Origin: Liolophura sinensis
Lineage: Eukaryota; Mollusca; Polyplacophora; Chitonida; Chitonidae
Direction of reading: 5' to 3'
Length of the DNA: 64,000 bases
Assembly (NCBI RefSeq): GCF_032854445.1
Contig: NC_088296.1
Location: 10,950,706-11,014,705 of the forward strand
Shown here: piece after piece, positions 12,171 through 25,706 of the stretch
Numbering within the stretch: position 1 is the first letter of the stretch
How the letters are laid out: each line of letters starts with the position of its first letter
Notes under the pieces: generated by a model
The model's database searches: none
What the model was told of the DNA's origin: nothing
What the model saw: the letters and a program-made list of their open reading frames with translations, nothing else
Position numbers and translations under genes: made by a program

Positions 12171-12360
12171 GGGGACCTATGTAGCTGAGATGGTTAGCCT
12201 CTCGCCAATGCGAGTCCAGCTCATGTCCGCGGGCTGTCGTGGGCTTCCCACGGCCTCTGTTGGGCTTCCTCCCACCATTAATGTTGCAGCCGTGTTATAA
12301 GTGATATAGTTATGAATACGACGCAAAACACCAGTCAGATAAATAAATGAATAAAAATAA
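12171..12360 (+). mobile_element. SINE-A, diverged and internally shortened
   Basis: The head starts GGGGACCTATGTAGCTGAGATGG, here written as GGGGACCTATGTAGC then TGAGATGG, and matches the GGGGCCTCCGTGGCTCAG type head of better copies. GCGAGTCCAGCTCATG follows, then TTCCTCCCACCATTAATG, and the tail is AAAACACCAGTCAGATAAAT plus (AAAT)n. About 80 bp of the usual length is missing, mostly in the tRNA-like part and core. Confidence 0.85.
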
Positions 12361-12549
12361 TTTGCGTTGTAACGGTTGTTATAACAAACAGTGGTCGATG
12401 AAACTGTGACCCATTCCCCACACCTAATTTTAAGTAAAATCAAAAACAAAAACATGATTTTATCTCTCAGTTTTAGGTACTTAAAATAAAACAATGTTGA
12501 CTAAATAATTTAAGTGTTGAGAATTGCCTTACGCATTTAACCACCTTGT

Positions 12550-12669
12550 GCTCTGCTCGATGTTCCCACCATATTGCTGACCGCCATGGTATAGGCCTAA
12601 GTGAAATATTCTTGAGTAGGGCGTAACACTCAAATAAATAAAAAAATAAATAAATAAATAAATAAATAA
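12550..12669 (+). mobile_element. SINE-A fragment, 3' end
   Basis: Begins within the core (CTCTGCTCGATGTTCCCACC), continues through GTGAAATATTCTTGAGTAGG and ends in a long (AAAT)n run up to 12669. It lies about 190 bp after the preceding SINE-A in the same orientation. Confidence 0.85.
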
Positions 12670-13350
12670 GAATTACTGTGACTACAACCTGCAGACACTA
12701 CAATGAACTTTGGAATTTTGAATTTATATACCAGACTGAATATATTGGTGGAGTCAGCTAAAGTAGACGGAAAAGCTGGCGCCGTTTTTCTGGTCCAGTT
12801 TTTTTTTACGTCTGTTGCATCCGCTTTTACTGCCATTGTGAATACAATGAATTGTGTCTGTCACCACAGAGCTGACGCAGTATACACTACCATAAACAAC
12901 GACTTTGACAGGCACTTAGATATCAGTTGCAGATCTTCTCCTCATGGTGTAAGTAAGAGTCACTTAAATCCTTTTATAAAACGATACATGCGATCGATAA
13001 ACACATTCACTCCCGTCGAGCTGTTCATGAGGAATGGGGGGTGTGTGGCGGGGGCAAATTTTGCATAGGCGTGTTAGCTCATCTCGATTAACCACACCGG
13101 TAATGTTATTGCCGGTTGCTTTTTCCACCCCTCTAAAAGGATATCCAGATTTTACCCCTGTCGAAATGAAAATAAAATCATATTAAACGGCTTCGTGAAA
13201 TTCGACTGCGCTCTGATTTGCAAATTAAGTAAATGTACCAATGTTCTTGAAAAATTTAAACGGACGAATAAATTGTTTAGTGGCGATACTTGTATGTCGT
13301 AAACATGTTATATCTTACTGGTTCTCTACAGAAAGAAGTTATCCTTTATT
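12670..13350. other. No supported feature
   Basis: A 121-codon ORF spans 12703-13068 on the plus strand. It is unrecognised and within chance expectation. No splice or promoter context distinguishes it. Confidence 0.55.
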
Positions 13351-13381
13351 ACGGCGTTAAACACGAATCAAATAAATAAAA
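13351..13381 (+). mobile_element. SINE-A tail remnant
   Basis: Only the last part remains: ACGGCGTTAAACACGAATC then AAATAAATAAA. It matches the 3' end of the other SINE-A copies closely. Confidence 0.65.
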
Positions 13382-15189
13382 ACTATAGAAGGAATTATTA
13401 CTTCCGTAAACCTCATCCAAACGTTTCAACTTATTTATAACCTTTGAGTCAAAATGAGACAAGGTCTGACGCCTTTGCTAATACGTTGCTCTTTAAATCA
13501 CATTGCGTATTCAAGGCGTTCGGGTGAAGAGAGTGTGAGAGAAAACATGCTAGAAAAATAGAGTATTCAGGCGGGTTGCTTTTAACGATTGGTCCTAGGG
13601 ATGCGGCTGTTTGCTTTCGGAGATGGACGAAGATTGATGTATTTAGAACATCGCCGTGAGAGTGGTACCCTTGGTCTGTCTTTTGAAGTCAGGCTGAAAA
13701 CATATATCGTCGCTGACAAATGAGCAGGCTGGTACCGTTAACCACCTCAATACTATCCTTGTCAGGGAAACGTTTGCAACTGCCACTTACCCACTAGGTG
13801 TACAGTTTCAAAAATATTTGTTTTGAAAGTGGATGCTTGCCACACTATACCTTCATTCTATTCTCGTTATACATTTGGCTTTTGGGCGAAAACCATTACA
13901 ATAAATATATCTTTTTTTCCCTAAAAACTATCTTTGATGTATGTGTATGTATTAGAACTGTAACAGATTGCTGATGATGCTTTCTGGTGTTATGCGTGTA
14001 GCAGTGTTCTACATGAAGGCATCGTTCAAAACATCATTGATATCACAGTACCCTGAAAGTAGGCCGAACTAACCGAATAGCCTTGCCCTGATGGAAAAAT
14101 ATTCTAAAACATATTGTTAAACAAGAATTATTTGGATATTCTTTAGACTTTTTAAGAAAGTTCAGATGTAGATTCAGTTTATTTATGTTGTACAATTATG
14201 TTTAATGTATAAGAAAATAAATTAATATACGTGCTGTGAGCTTATGTATTTAAGGTAGAGAGTGTACTTGGCACCAGCCACGATGAAATTACCTCATCTT
14301 CCGGACAACTTACAAGGTCAAGGTCATTGCACTTCTGAACATAGTCTAATTCGCTTCGTTTGGTCTCAGATTCGTATTTCTAGCCTCCTGTTATGTATAC
14401 GTAGAGGTCAGTGACTCCTATATTGTACGGTGCATGATCTCTTAGTTGCTATAGGGTTAGCGGTAAGGCCGTTTATCGAACAGTCAGTGCGGCGCAAATT
14501 AGAAGCCGTTGTAAGATAAAAACCTTTTAGGGAGACATTTTCCCTAAATTTGAGTGATTGTAGACCAATGGCGTTTAATACACTCCTATTATCAGTACTT
14601 CATTTTTTTATGTAAGCATGCTGAAGGTTGGACTAGATGGAAATATATAACCTGATCCTGTGTGTACATTAACACGAGCAATTTGAATATTTGGGTTACC
14701 CTCCATACTGCACTATTTTATATTATATTGTCTAAGATTTATATTTCAAACAAATCAAAGTTATAAGGTAAAAAGAAGCTAAAAGTGACAAAAGGACGGA
14801 CTGGAGGGTTGTTTCTTCTATATTGTTAAACCCTGTTTGATTTAGTACCAATTATGGGGCAATAAATTGTGTAAGGTCGAATGGATTTTACAGTATCATC
14901 CGGATACTTAGCGAAATATGGCGCACTGACAAATGAACATTACAGGAAACTACGCTGGATTTTTAAACAAAACCCAAACGAATCCTGCTTACTCGAGATA
15001 GATCACACGGTTCAAACGCAGTTTGACACGCGTATGCGGCTGAGAAATGTAAAGAGACAACGTAAAGCCCGGGTATTATTCCATTTACATCATTTATGGT
15101 TTCTGGGTAGAACCCATTAGACCAAGCGGCCATGAAACTATTGCCAATTTACAGGAATATAGACAACCAGTGGTTCCAAGCAGTTCCAA
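13382..15189. other. No supported gene; one weak module F remnant
   Basis: The segment GATTGTAGACCAATGGCG near 14552-14575 is a minus-strand match to repeat module F. Otherwise nothing is recognised. The 79-codon ORF at 14881-15120 has no identifiable domain. Confidence 0.5.
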
Positions 15190-15283
15190 ATATTCTTCTT
15201 TTACGACAGTGGCCAGCATTCAGGTGAAAGTCAAAATGGAACCGGACAGACAAAATACAAGTTGCTGGTAAACCATCCACGTG
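15190..15283 (-). mobile_element. SINE-A fragment, core only
   Basis: Reverse-complement core: TATTCTTCTTTTACGACAGT then GGCCAGCATTCAGGTGAAAG, and later GGAACCGGACAGA and CAAGTTGCTGGTAAACC. Both the tail and the tRNA-like head are missing and divergence is high. Confidence 0.72.
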
Positions 15284-15765
15284 TCGTATTGTCGGATTCA
15301 TATAATCTATTGCCAGCTGTATATTCCGCTACTGTAATTCTTCAACCGTTTTGCACGTTTGCAAAATGTTTATTCAAGCATATTCTGAAGGCATTACTAT
15401 GTGCTGACAGATAAAACTATTCTGAAACCCTGAAACTGGCAAATCCAAACAATGTAGTTTTGTCTCCAAAATCAAATTAATAATGTATATAACCTACACT
15501 GAAAGTTTTGCTTCCATGTACGAAAAAGTCGAGGAATTACGGTAAGTCACCTATGACGGCTGGCGCCAGCCATGAAGATCTCATCGACGTATGTATGTTA
15601 GGAATTACACTGTGTAAGGTTTAGACAAAGGCCATCTTTTTCTTTACCCCTGTGTACTCAAAAACAGCCTGCATCGATTCTAACTCAGAACACCTGTTTT
15701 CTAGAGGTTATTATGCCGAGGAAAGAAAGATACATTGTTGAAAAAATCTATATATATTTTTTTTT

Positions 15766-15885
15766 CAAGAATATTTCCCTTATACGACGGTGTCCAGCAT
15801 TGTGGTGGGAGGAAACCGGGCAGAGAACGGGGGAAACCCACGACCCATCTGCAGGTTGCTGCAAGACCCTCCACGTATGGCTGGG
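15766..15885 (-). mobile_element. SINE-A fragment, core only
   Basis: Reverse-complement core: CAAGAATATTTCCCTTATAC, GACGGTGTCCAGCATTG, GTGGGAGGAAACCGGGCAG, then CATCTGCAGGTTGCTGC. The tail side stops at a poly-T run and the head is missing. Short ORFs across it come from the repeat. Confidence 0.85.
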
Positions 15886-18190
15886 AAAAAATCTATATGC
15901 CGGCTGCAAACGATAATTCATTCGAGACAACTACAGTTATTTTGCACTCTCTGACTTATCATTTCTGGAATGAGAACGATGGAAAAAATATTTTGAGAAG
16001 ACAAGAAAGAATGACAGATAAGAACATCTCTGTGTAAAGACCGTATCATTTTCTCTCCGTTTAAAGAAAGTGTGCAATAGTCAATGGAGAATATAAGATA
16101 TATATTCAATGAGACATCCTACAAACGTGTGTCGATCATTGCATTTAGATATTTCAAATTATTTACTCTCTATGCTGTAAATCTTTTTTATATTATAATG
16201 TAGTATACACCTATTTCGTAAACCACAAATGGGGATACGAATTTTAAGTCCAGGTGTTACAAGCAGATCGTTTTTTTGAACAACTTTTCGACAACTAACA
16301 AAAACGAAACATTGTGCATATACACATAAAGGCTCTGTGGATTTGTCTCAGTGGCACTGTCGTTTCATTAAAACAACAAGATGTAGTTGAACATATGCAG
16401 AAGTACATCTATCAGCACAATACGGAACTACTATTAGGCCTATGCATTGCTAAAGCTTCTTTCCAACTTCATTTAAAACATTGGTGTCTCATATGTTGTG
16501 GCCTATGCTTCGTGTGTATTCGCTTTCTGCCTGTTTCGAGTGCTTATCTCTTTTCTCATGATTAGCATAGATAATATTTATGTGTATTGAACTACACCAA
16601 GCCGCGTACGCTTATTTTTGGTAACTTTTCCTTCCGGTTGCCAGATGACATTTCGTGACGGCTTACGGGCCGTAGCACGTTCTACGTGGTTATTCATAGA
16701 TATCGCTGGAACCGTTATGAATAGCAAAGATCCGCCACATGCAATATTCTGTGCTCCAAGCAAATGTCTGCAACGGAGGTCAGTATTAGTTGTGTAGAGA
16801 TAGGACGCAGCGTAGCATAAGGGCATAAACTGATTGGCTCATCTAAAGTAGCTAGCGTGGACAAGTGATGCCCTTTAGCAGGCGTGTTAAATACATGCCT
16901 TCACCCGCTTCAACTGCCTCTGCAACCAATATTTTGAAACATTCTGAGAGGACTGTGGGGTGTAGAGAAATAATTTGCACCGTTTTATGAAGCTTGCAAC
17001 TAATGACCGAAAAAAGAAATAGCATCTTTTTCCTAATAATTGTATGCATAAATTCCACTGAAAAATTGCTTTAGTGGTTGAAAAGGTTGAAGATTTACAT
17101 TATTGAAAAGGGTACAGGGTATGTATATCTATACAGTTTATTAATTACGATATACTGCTTGTTTTGATCGACAGTATATTTACGATTCTATCTCGTCTCT
17201 GCGCTATGTGTTGGGATTAAAAAAAAATTCGATCGATTGTCGCTTTGTATTAATAAATCCAAGCACTACGCCTACTTAAAAAATGCGTTTCTGAGCAAGG
17301 AGCAGATGCGAGTCAATAAACAATGGCGAGGCTAAGATCTCCTTTTTAATGTCTGTCTTATTTTCTTTATGGCCAATGTTTGAAAGCATTCCGTGCTTGC
17401 ACCGTGCAGGGCACCACTGTGTTGTACACAGTATTTGGTGTCTTAAGTTAATAGTGGCGTAACGTACATGACACGGGGCTAATGCACACGTATGTCCCAA
17501 CAGCCTGTCTATATCTGCGTGCAAACCAACTCGTATACATGATAAAGGCGCAGGGGGTCGATTTGCCTTAGCGATAAAGCTTCCGTGTGATGAGACAGGC
17601 TTACGGAACCCGCAGGGGATTGTCTGTTATGGCAAGACAGTAGACTTTGTATATTTATATTAGTCGTTATCCAGAAGTAAGGTGTCGAATACTGTCTTGC
17701 AATAGATTGATCACGGCGATACGACAGGAGGGGATAGGATATAACAATATAGGGTAGGGTGTGCCTATGTATACCACGGGTGTATTTTCAAGATTTGTCG
17801 GGAGAAATTGCAGCCATGTCACGTAAACAGACAGAGATTTTGAAATAATAGACTCTGACTTCGTGAGAGTATAAAAACAGATCAATCTATCGCTCGTTTA
17901 AATATTTGGACACCGTGCTCCTTTGGAAGTGTAGCCCAGAATGCAGTTTTGATTTACCACGGGTGCAATCCTAGCTCTTATCAATCATTGCATGAAATTA
18001 CTGAAGTCCTTCCAGCCGGCTGTATCGTATTCATACTTTATTTTTTTCTCTCTAGTTTTGTCGTGTAGTAAAAGCTAGACGAAAAAAGAACTTAGTTATG
18101 CTCTAATCTGCATAGCCCTTCCTCCAATAACCGCTTAGTCAAATGTATAAAGTATAAACGCACTGTTTAGAGGTCACCTTTAAATGAGAA
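15886..18190. other. No supported feature
   Basis: About 2.3 kb with only short unrecognised ORFs (83 codons or fewer) and no dispersed repeat I could match. Confidence 0.55.
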
Positions 18191-18294
18191 ATCCCCCCGA
18201 CCTATGCCCGATTTCCTCCCACCATAATGCTAGCCGCTATCGTATAAGTAAAATATTCTTGAGTAGGGTGTAAAACACCAAATAAATAAATAAA
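18191..18294 (+). mobile_element. SINE-A fragment, 3' end
   Basis: Starts in the core (CCTATGCCCGATTTCCTCCC), continues ACCATAATGCTAGCCGC and AAAATATTCTTGAGTAGGG, and ends in AAATAAATAAATAAAT. The head is absent. Confidence 0.87.
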
Positions 18295-21200
18295 TCAGAG
18301 AAAAAACCCAAACATTGGTCAGACGGCAGATGTGCAGCACAGTTCGAATCGGAAATCATGGATCTAGCCCACATTCAGTACGGTACGCCTCAAAGGAATA
18401 TTTGCAGTAGGTCACCAATATAACCCCAACTGAAACCAGCACATAAATTTACCAGATAATGAACGTGAAGACTTTAGTCATTGATCTCCGCCAACGCTCC
18501 ACATCATCTGATGTCACAGCTGCAGCTTCTTTCTGCGTCGTCACAGACACATTCAATAACTCTTCACGGTAATGAAGGTAAACCGACAAACACGGGTTTG
18601 GTTATAACCGAGATTGGATAAAGCTGTGAGACACAAGCAGCTGGTTAGCGTGGGCTGGTATCTGTTGGTTGGTATTGTGTTGACACAAAATCGCGTAATT
18701 TTCTGCAATACCCGCCTGATGTTTGTACTACATTCCCTTACCAGCATTCTGAGCACGCAAAATGACCGTAATGAAGTCAAGGTATCGAGAGCCTTAATGC
18801 CATCAAGCTCACCGTGTCACTTAACCAGAAATCGTCACCGGGAGGGTTTTGGCTAGTCCTGCGTAACGAAATGTACTCCCACAAAACCGCATACAATCAG
18901 ATCTTACCCAGAGTCCAGCAAGAGTCTGGTAACCACAAAGCTTCAAATACCACAACGACATCAATAGGGAAAAAACGCCTACTACTTACAGCGCATGTGT
19001 CGCTCTCTATCTTTCGCTTTACGCCAATGTCACCATTGATAAAGAAGGTTGAACATAAAACTTGAACAACGCCGTGGTCACTGGGGTAACGGCTATGAGG
19101 CAGGACGTGATGTCAGAAAACACAAACATTCTGGCTAAACCTTTGTCTCTAATAATACTTTATACACATGCATTATCTTTATCTAGAATGTGCGACATGA
19201 TTCTAACCAAAACCTGACGCAATTTTGTTGATGAATGCTGATTAAATAGACAAGACAAGGGATGCAGCTAAGCCTAATGAAGGTTACGTGTGTCTCCAAA
19301 TGTCAAGCCTGTCTACTGGTGGTCGTGGTGTAAAGCGAAAGGTAGAGAACGACTCATGCGCTGTTGGGAGTATGGAAAAGAAGGGGAAATGTACCAGATA
19401 TGAAATGGCAAACCGTCCTACCTGCGCGCAGACAACTTCCTGTCCAGCTTGTCGCGGCAACGCACACGTCTGGCATTCGCTGTTAACTGGAGGTGTTAAC
19501 TTCCATTATCATTTTGAATCGTCTCTGTATTTTTCCGTAATGTTGAGCGCTAGGTTTAGCCTGACAGAACAAGTATCCTTGAGACAGAAGTCTATTAAAG
19601 TGTTCTCACACAACTTTCTGAGGGTTCGTCATGCTTTTACTGGTTAGTATTTGAACCTGTGAAAAGGATGATATTTAAAGGAGATCTTGCACTGATTTCT
19701 ATCGAATTTGTAACGAAAGAAATATTCACACGCCTGCATTTTAACACTACTAACTTCCTAACGTTGTTCTAGAAATGTCAACGTAGAGAATGAGAAGCAT
19801 CCATTAATAGTGGGTGTTGTCTTGTTGTCAAGCCATTATATCGGCTCAATGTACTTCCAGAGCGTCGTCTAGACAATGGGAACCGTCGAAATATGAATAG
19901 TTCCCTTTTCCCCACTCGTAAATTCAGGGAAAAAAATGTACACGGTGAAGTGGGACAATTGTAAAATTGTCTATTGCATTGACCATCACAAGCTATGTCA
20001 TGCGGAAAAAACTATATTGGACCTTGCTTTTTTTGCTGATATGTTTACAGGGTGTTTTTTAGTCCGCACGAGAATATACCTGAAATATTTATCATTCCTT
20101 ACCGGTTTTTGATTACGGATTTTTTTTCTTGTTTTCGTCGAACTCCCCTTAACTCATTCTAAATTTGCATTCTGGGAAATGTATTGGAGAGTGTCGGCTA
20201 GTCCTTTTGTCCACAAAGCGCCCCGTTAACTGGACAGAATACCAGCTCTTCGCAATGCAGATGAATGGCTTGTTTTATATGACTGGTTCAAATCCAGAGG
20301 TCAAGGGTTTTGATTGAATGATGGAGATTTAACACGGCATTGACAGTATTTGAGTAATATCCTGTTTATCAAGTTTGTCAGATATCAGAATATTGGCGAA
20401 CACATCCTTACATTATCTGACGTGCAAGATATTCTTGAATACGGTAAAAAGTCCCCACCGGAAACTACATAATGTGCAGCCGGTATCTGTTTTTTTATAA
20501 AAATGCGATGAATAAACATTAAACTCAAACTAACTATCTTAATTGCGTTACATTGCTGAGGGAACTTTCTATCTTTTTAAAATACTTATTTAATGACATT
20601 CTCTTGAGTTAATTCTCTAAAATTAACCACTTTTAAAGATATTAATTACATGTAGATTACCCATAATAACTATTTGGATCTTTATTCTGAAGATCTTATT
20701 TGATTTGTCCCTATTTGCACATCACGCTGTAATAAAACACTGATAATTGTAGATGAGTTGCGTACAGTTTCAGCCTGTAATTGGCTAGGGTAGACGTGTT
20801 GTCTAATACCATGCATAACCACTGTATAACATTTGGTTAGATAATGTAAAGCTGAACAATGCTAACGACGCTTCCAGTACAGGCCTGGTAAGTTTGAAGA
20901 CATTCGTCAAGGGCGAGTCGAACAATAAAGTACAAGCTCATATTTTCGTTTTGTATGGAGGGACATACATGGCGTACAAACCACTTAAAACGTAATAACA
21001 CTGAGGAACTTCTTCAGAAACAAACTGCCTTGTTCAGTCTTCGGGATTTGCTAGAAATGAAGTGTTGCTTTGGAAGTTGTTATCTCAGATGAAACCACTT
21101 TGATTGACAGTTGTTTTGTGCTATGACGGGCACTTCGAACAATTGATAGTGGAGAGCATTTATATTTGAACCAATACGTTTTATTGGAAACGCATCAGAA

Positions 21201-21855
21201 CGGGAACGCGCACTTGAACAACCACTGGGGATTCTGTATAGAAATATACCACTGTCAGTGAGAAATTATGGAGTGTATAAGGCATTGATATAAAATTAGG
21301 CATAACTCAACGTTCTTAATATTTGACGATACTATGATCATGGCATCATATTTTAGACTATGATTTACAATGTTTTACCTCAAGAAGACACGGTATATGG
21401 CCTCTCGTCGTATAAGGCTGAAAAAATTGCTAATTACGATGTAAAACCCCGAAGGTACATATACCCACGGACACACACACACGTCGTATTAGAGTTATGC
21501 AGTATGTATGAGTTCAACAACAACACACAAGGGCGTAAAGATATCTCTATGCAATTTCCGATCCTCAGTCCGTGGATTTTAAGTGGACAACAATTACATG
21601 TAATATTAAGTAAGTAGTACATAATAAAACATGCGCATACTAGCAGCAAATCAGTTTGCGTCATAACTTGATGGCGGGTAACACAGAATGTCATTGGTCG
21701 TCAGCATTTATACATTTTTCAGGTCCATTCTGTCAATTTTATTTTAAACAAAGTTGTCTTCACTTGATAAACGTGAGGACAGAAAACCAGTGAAAGCAAT
21801 TACAACTGCGTGAAAAGGTATGCTCATTATCAGTATGTTTGTCTCATATTATTTC
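18295..21855. other. Long stretch without supported features
   Basis: About 3.6 kb. The 119-codon ORF at 19288-19647 has a lysine- and cysteine-containing N-terminal part but no motif I can name, and is within chance length. No matched repeats were found. Confidence 0.55.
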
Positions 21856-22128
21856 GGGGCCTCCTTGGCTCAATTGGTTAGCGTGCTAGCGCAGCGTAAG
21901 GACCCAGGAGCCTCTCACTAATGCGGTTGGTGTGAGTTCAAGTCCAGCTCATGCTGGCTTCCTCTCCGGCCGTGCGTGGTAAGGTCGTTCAGACCAACCA
22001 TCGGATGGTCGTGGTTTCCCCCGAGCTCTGCCTGGATTCCTCTCAAAATAATGCTGGGCGCCGTCGTATTAGTGAAATATTCTTGAGTACGGCTTAAAAC
22101 GCCCATCAAATAAATAAATAAATAAATT
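21856..22128 (+). mobile_element. SINE-A, nearly full-length
   Basis: One of the more complete copies. The tRNA-like head is GGGGCCTCCTTGGCTCAATT then GGTTAGCG (A-box region), with TGAGTTCAAGTCC as the B-box region. The core follows with GCTTCCTCTCCGGCCGTGC and GGATGGTCGTGG, then GTGAAATATTCTTGAGTACG and an (AAAT)n tail. The two pol III boxes suggest it could once have been transcribed. No clear target-site duplication remains. Confidence 0.93.
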
Positions 22129-23806
22129 CATTTTTGTTCCACATTACAACTATTGAAATCCTGAAATGTGTTTCTCTTCGTACACACTCCTCATCCTTTT
22201 TAAACTCTTACAATCTTGCCTCGAAGAGGAAATTCTTCGGCTGAAGTTTATAAGAAACATCTTCCTCACTCTTACGTTCCTGGTATGAGAGTTTGACCGG
22301 TTGCCGTTTGCATAGTACTAGGGGTACTGATGCCTGTTCTGCTGATCGAGTAGGTTTAAGTGGTTTTGAAGTTTCTTATGAAGTATGTTGAGACGATTCT
22401 TTAAAAAAAGAATGAGAGAATGATTCATTCTGACGCATACATAGTTTGCTGCATTGCATACCTATACATGTACAATTTGTTTTTATGTCTTAAAAAAAGT
22501 ATTTGCATCATGTGAACTGATGTAATAGAGATTCAGGCTAACTACAAAAATTCTGTCTTTAGGAAAATTACTCTCTGTCTGCTATCAAATTGTGCTGATT
22601 TCGATTAGCCCAAAACAAATGCATTTTGTCGGATGCTGTAAATGGTCTGTGCTGTTATAATTGGCTTATCACAAGTAATTGCGGCGTATTTGACCACGGT
22701 GTCTAAGGCCAGGCCGTTAAAGGTTGATACATCTGCTGATCTGGGGGTATCACCTTTGGTGGGAAATTTTGCCGAAAGGGCTAAGACTTATATTCAGTTG
22801 GTGAACAGAGAGTTTCCATGACTGTTAGCTTTATAGTATCATCACACCAGAGTACGCAGTAGAACTTAATAGCCCCGAGCCTAATCGATGCTGAAGTTAC
22901 GTTAGCTGTGGCGAATGAAGTACACGAAATGTTCTCGAGGTGTCTTCGGTTGCTGAAATCAACGAGCAATATAGCCGTTCCCAGTTCTGAGTTCTCTCCA
23001 CCGAATTGCATTCAGCGTGATAAATCATCTCTGGTGAGCACCTCGTTTCCTCTCCAAGACGACACTGCTGTCCTCGCTTCGCTCCGTTAATGGCCCGTAA
23101 ACGGGTTCTGGTGAATGGTTTTAATTCGGAATACCTCAGCGACTAACACACACAGATAACAGGATATCCCATTTTAAAGTCTTACGTGGGTTGAACTCTT
23201 TACCTTTTCCCTGTTTTGGTTCGTTAAACTACTGGAATCCACCTGAAGTATTGCGCATGACCTTTTATGGAGACAGTGGACCAATCTTCAGCTAAGACAC
23301 CTAGAAGATAGTGTTTTGCCCTTCAAACCTATTTGACAAGTGTTAAGCCTGTAATTATAGGATGCTTAAATCCAGAGGCTGAGTCGGTTTTCTGGTAATG
23401 ATAATATTCGCAGTTTTGCATAGTGTCTAAGTCTCTACCAGAGAAGATCCAAGAATATATGATTTTGTGTTGGCATAGTATCAACCCATTTAAGCCTGTG
23501 CATACACTGTAATAAATGCCTCCGTTTAACATGTTTTATTTTTAAATACACGTATATTGTTTCATAAATACTTGGATTTGTTTCATGAATACTCGCAGTA
23601 TTTTATAAATACTGACATTTCTTGTATAATAGCAATCATTTCTGTATTAAATTTTATTTATTGCTTAAACGGGGCGATGTTAAGTTTTCAAGGTATTTGG
23701 TCAACATTATAAAGCGGTCTTACTGTAAACTGTTGGATTAAACATGATTAAGCATGTTATAATTAAACGTTAAACACATTTATTATCGATTTCGAAGACA
23801 TTTTTA
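22129..23806. other. No supported feature
   Basis: Ordinary AT-rich sequence. Short ORFs near 22781-23090 overlap on opposite strands and are unrecognised. Confidence 0.55.
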
Positions 23807-24334
23807 TCACGTTTTAAATGTTAAACATCTGTTGTTGTTGTTTTGTTTTTCAATGTACATGCACATCATATGAATATGCATCATATCAACCTGTACTCTT
23901 CCATTCCAAACACAAGACCGCACTTGGAAAATTTCTCTGTATGATTTGGAGGTTTTTGCTCCTCTGCATGACCAGATTGCGCTTACAACTCTCATATGGG
24001 GTGAGTGTCTTCTATTACGGTTGTCTGAATCGACTGTAATTACAGGAAATATTCTTTCACGTCCACACGCGAGAAATGGCTGTCGCCATTTCGCCATTAA
24101 AGTGCATTTTGTAGTCTCTTTTGCCCACAGATTAAAGCCACGAGGCGTGTAACCACGGTGCAGACGGCTGGATGAGTTGCCGGTCATACCAGAGCTCCTT
24201 TGTGAAAAGAGCGCAAAACAGTACAGGCGGGTGACTACTGCACGCGATGCACATCCGCCGTTTCTCATCGATCTCCTTTTGGAGGTTAAGCACATTTCAC
24301 AAGAAGATTGTAACAAAGTAGGTGTGCATGTCAC
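23807..24334 (-). other. Longest ORF outside a repeat, 175 codons, unrecognised
   Basis: The translation is rich in Cys, Arg, Ser and Thr and contains a methionine- and histidine-rich patch and an asparagine run near its C-terminus. This composition is typical of random reading. I see no domain, no signal peptide and no convincing splice context. Several shorter ORFs overlap it on the plus strand. By a rough estimate, an ORF of this size is only slightly unusual in 64 kb, so I do not call it a gene. Confidence 0.12.
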
Positions 24335-24555
24335 ACATTGTCACGCGATTTATCTCCCTGGTAATGTACGGGAGGACAGAAGGACGAAAATACTTTATAT
24401 AGTAATTAAACCTTCTTTCCCATACATTGGGATTGATCAACAGTGATCAGCTCTTCCTTATTCGGCGTTTACAATGGGATTGAACTTCATAAAATGTAGG
24501 CATTGTGAAAATGGCGCACTGTCTAAATGCGTCATGCAAACGGAGTGTATGACAA

Positions 24556-24990
24556 ATTGATGATTCGCATCTGGTCACACATGAATGACTGGATGATTCG
24601 CATCTGGCCACACATGAATGACTGGATGATTTGCATCTGATCACGCATGACTGACTGCATGATTCACATCTGGTCACACATGATTGACTGGATGATTCCC
24701 ATCTGGTCACACATGAATGACTGGATGATTCACACCTGGTCACACATGAATGACTGGATGATTCACACCTGGTCACACATGAATGACTGGGTGATTCACA
24801 TCTGGTCACACATGATCGACTGGATGATTCCCATCTGGTCACACATTAATGACTGGATGATTCACATCTGGTCACACATGAATGACTGGATGATTCACAC
24901 CTGGTCACACATGAATGACTGGATGATTCACATCTGGTCACACATGATCGACTGGATGATTCACATCTGGTCACACATGAATCATTCGAT
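24556..24990. repeat. 33-bp minisatellite, about 13 copies
   Basis: The unit on the plus strand is GACTGGATGATTCACATC followed by TGGTCACACATGAAT. About 13 units are visible. Differences are mostly single substitutions (CATCTGG or CACCTGG; GAATGAC or GATCGAC). As 33 is a multiple of three, ORFs stay open on both strands and give 11-residue repeats; these are by-products of the repeat. Confidence 0.95.
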
Positions 24991-25328
24991 GATTGGATCT
25001 GGATGATTTACAGGCACTTGGCAGTTTTATGACAGTCGGGCAATTAAGTTGGATGACTGATTGACGGATTGATTGTTTTTGAACCAGGAATACGCTGGGA
25101 TTTTCTCATCCTCACGGTGGAGGTCAGTGTTCTGGGTGGAGCAAACCAATATAACGGAAGTAAACCATTGACCTTTAGCAAGACACTCACCAGCTTTCCA
25201 ACACCTGACGTGGAAACTCATGCGCCAAATTCGCTGTAAGCAAGTGATATTCAACGAATGCAAAACTGCAGAAACCGGCATCCGAGCGCTGTCAGTCGAT
25301 TAGTTTCCAAGGACCGTAAGATTCAGTT

Positions 25329-25585
25329 TATTAAAAAAAACAATCTGTTAAATTTAACAGAAAGTCTGTTGTTTGAAAGATGCTAGAATGCATTTCGCTA
25401 TTGCATCAGATTATTCTGTTAAATGTAACACACACATTCTATTAAATTTACACACATATTCTATTACAAAAAACAGGATATTGTGTTGAATAAGATAGAA
25501 TATTGTGTTGTAATAATAGAATATATTCTAGCATCATGAAGACAACAGATTTCCTGTTAAAATGAACAGATTATTTTTTTGAGTG
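25329..25585. mobile_element. Palindromic MITE, copy 1
   Basis: Near-symmetrical inverted repeat of about 257 bp. The left arm contains ATCTGTTAAATTTAACAG, AAAGTCTGTTG and GATGCTAGAAT. The right arm carries the reverse complements (ATTCTAGCATC, CAACAGATTTCCTGTTAAAA). Its right end is TTTTTTTGAGTG, matching the CACTCAAAA end of the second copy at 60.9 kb. The extreme left end has decayed. No transposase is present, as expected for a non-autonomous element. Confidence 0.85.
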
Positions 25586-25706
25586 CTGATAATAGAAGTA
25601 GGGATATATGAATCCCTTGTCCAAACATGGGAATTATCCCCAGACTCGTAGGCCTCGTATTATAACACTAATGATATTGGATGCTAAATGTGATGACAAG
25701 ACAGCA

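Noticed and set aside
24556-24990. CRISPR-like regular repeats
   Set aside because: Units are directly adjacent without unique spacers, and the rest of the window is animal-like. It is a minisatellite. The same holds for the arrays at 53.1, 55.8 and 62.1 kb.
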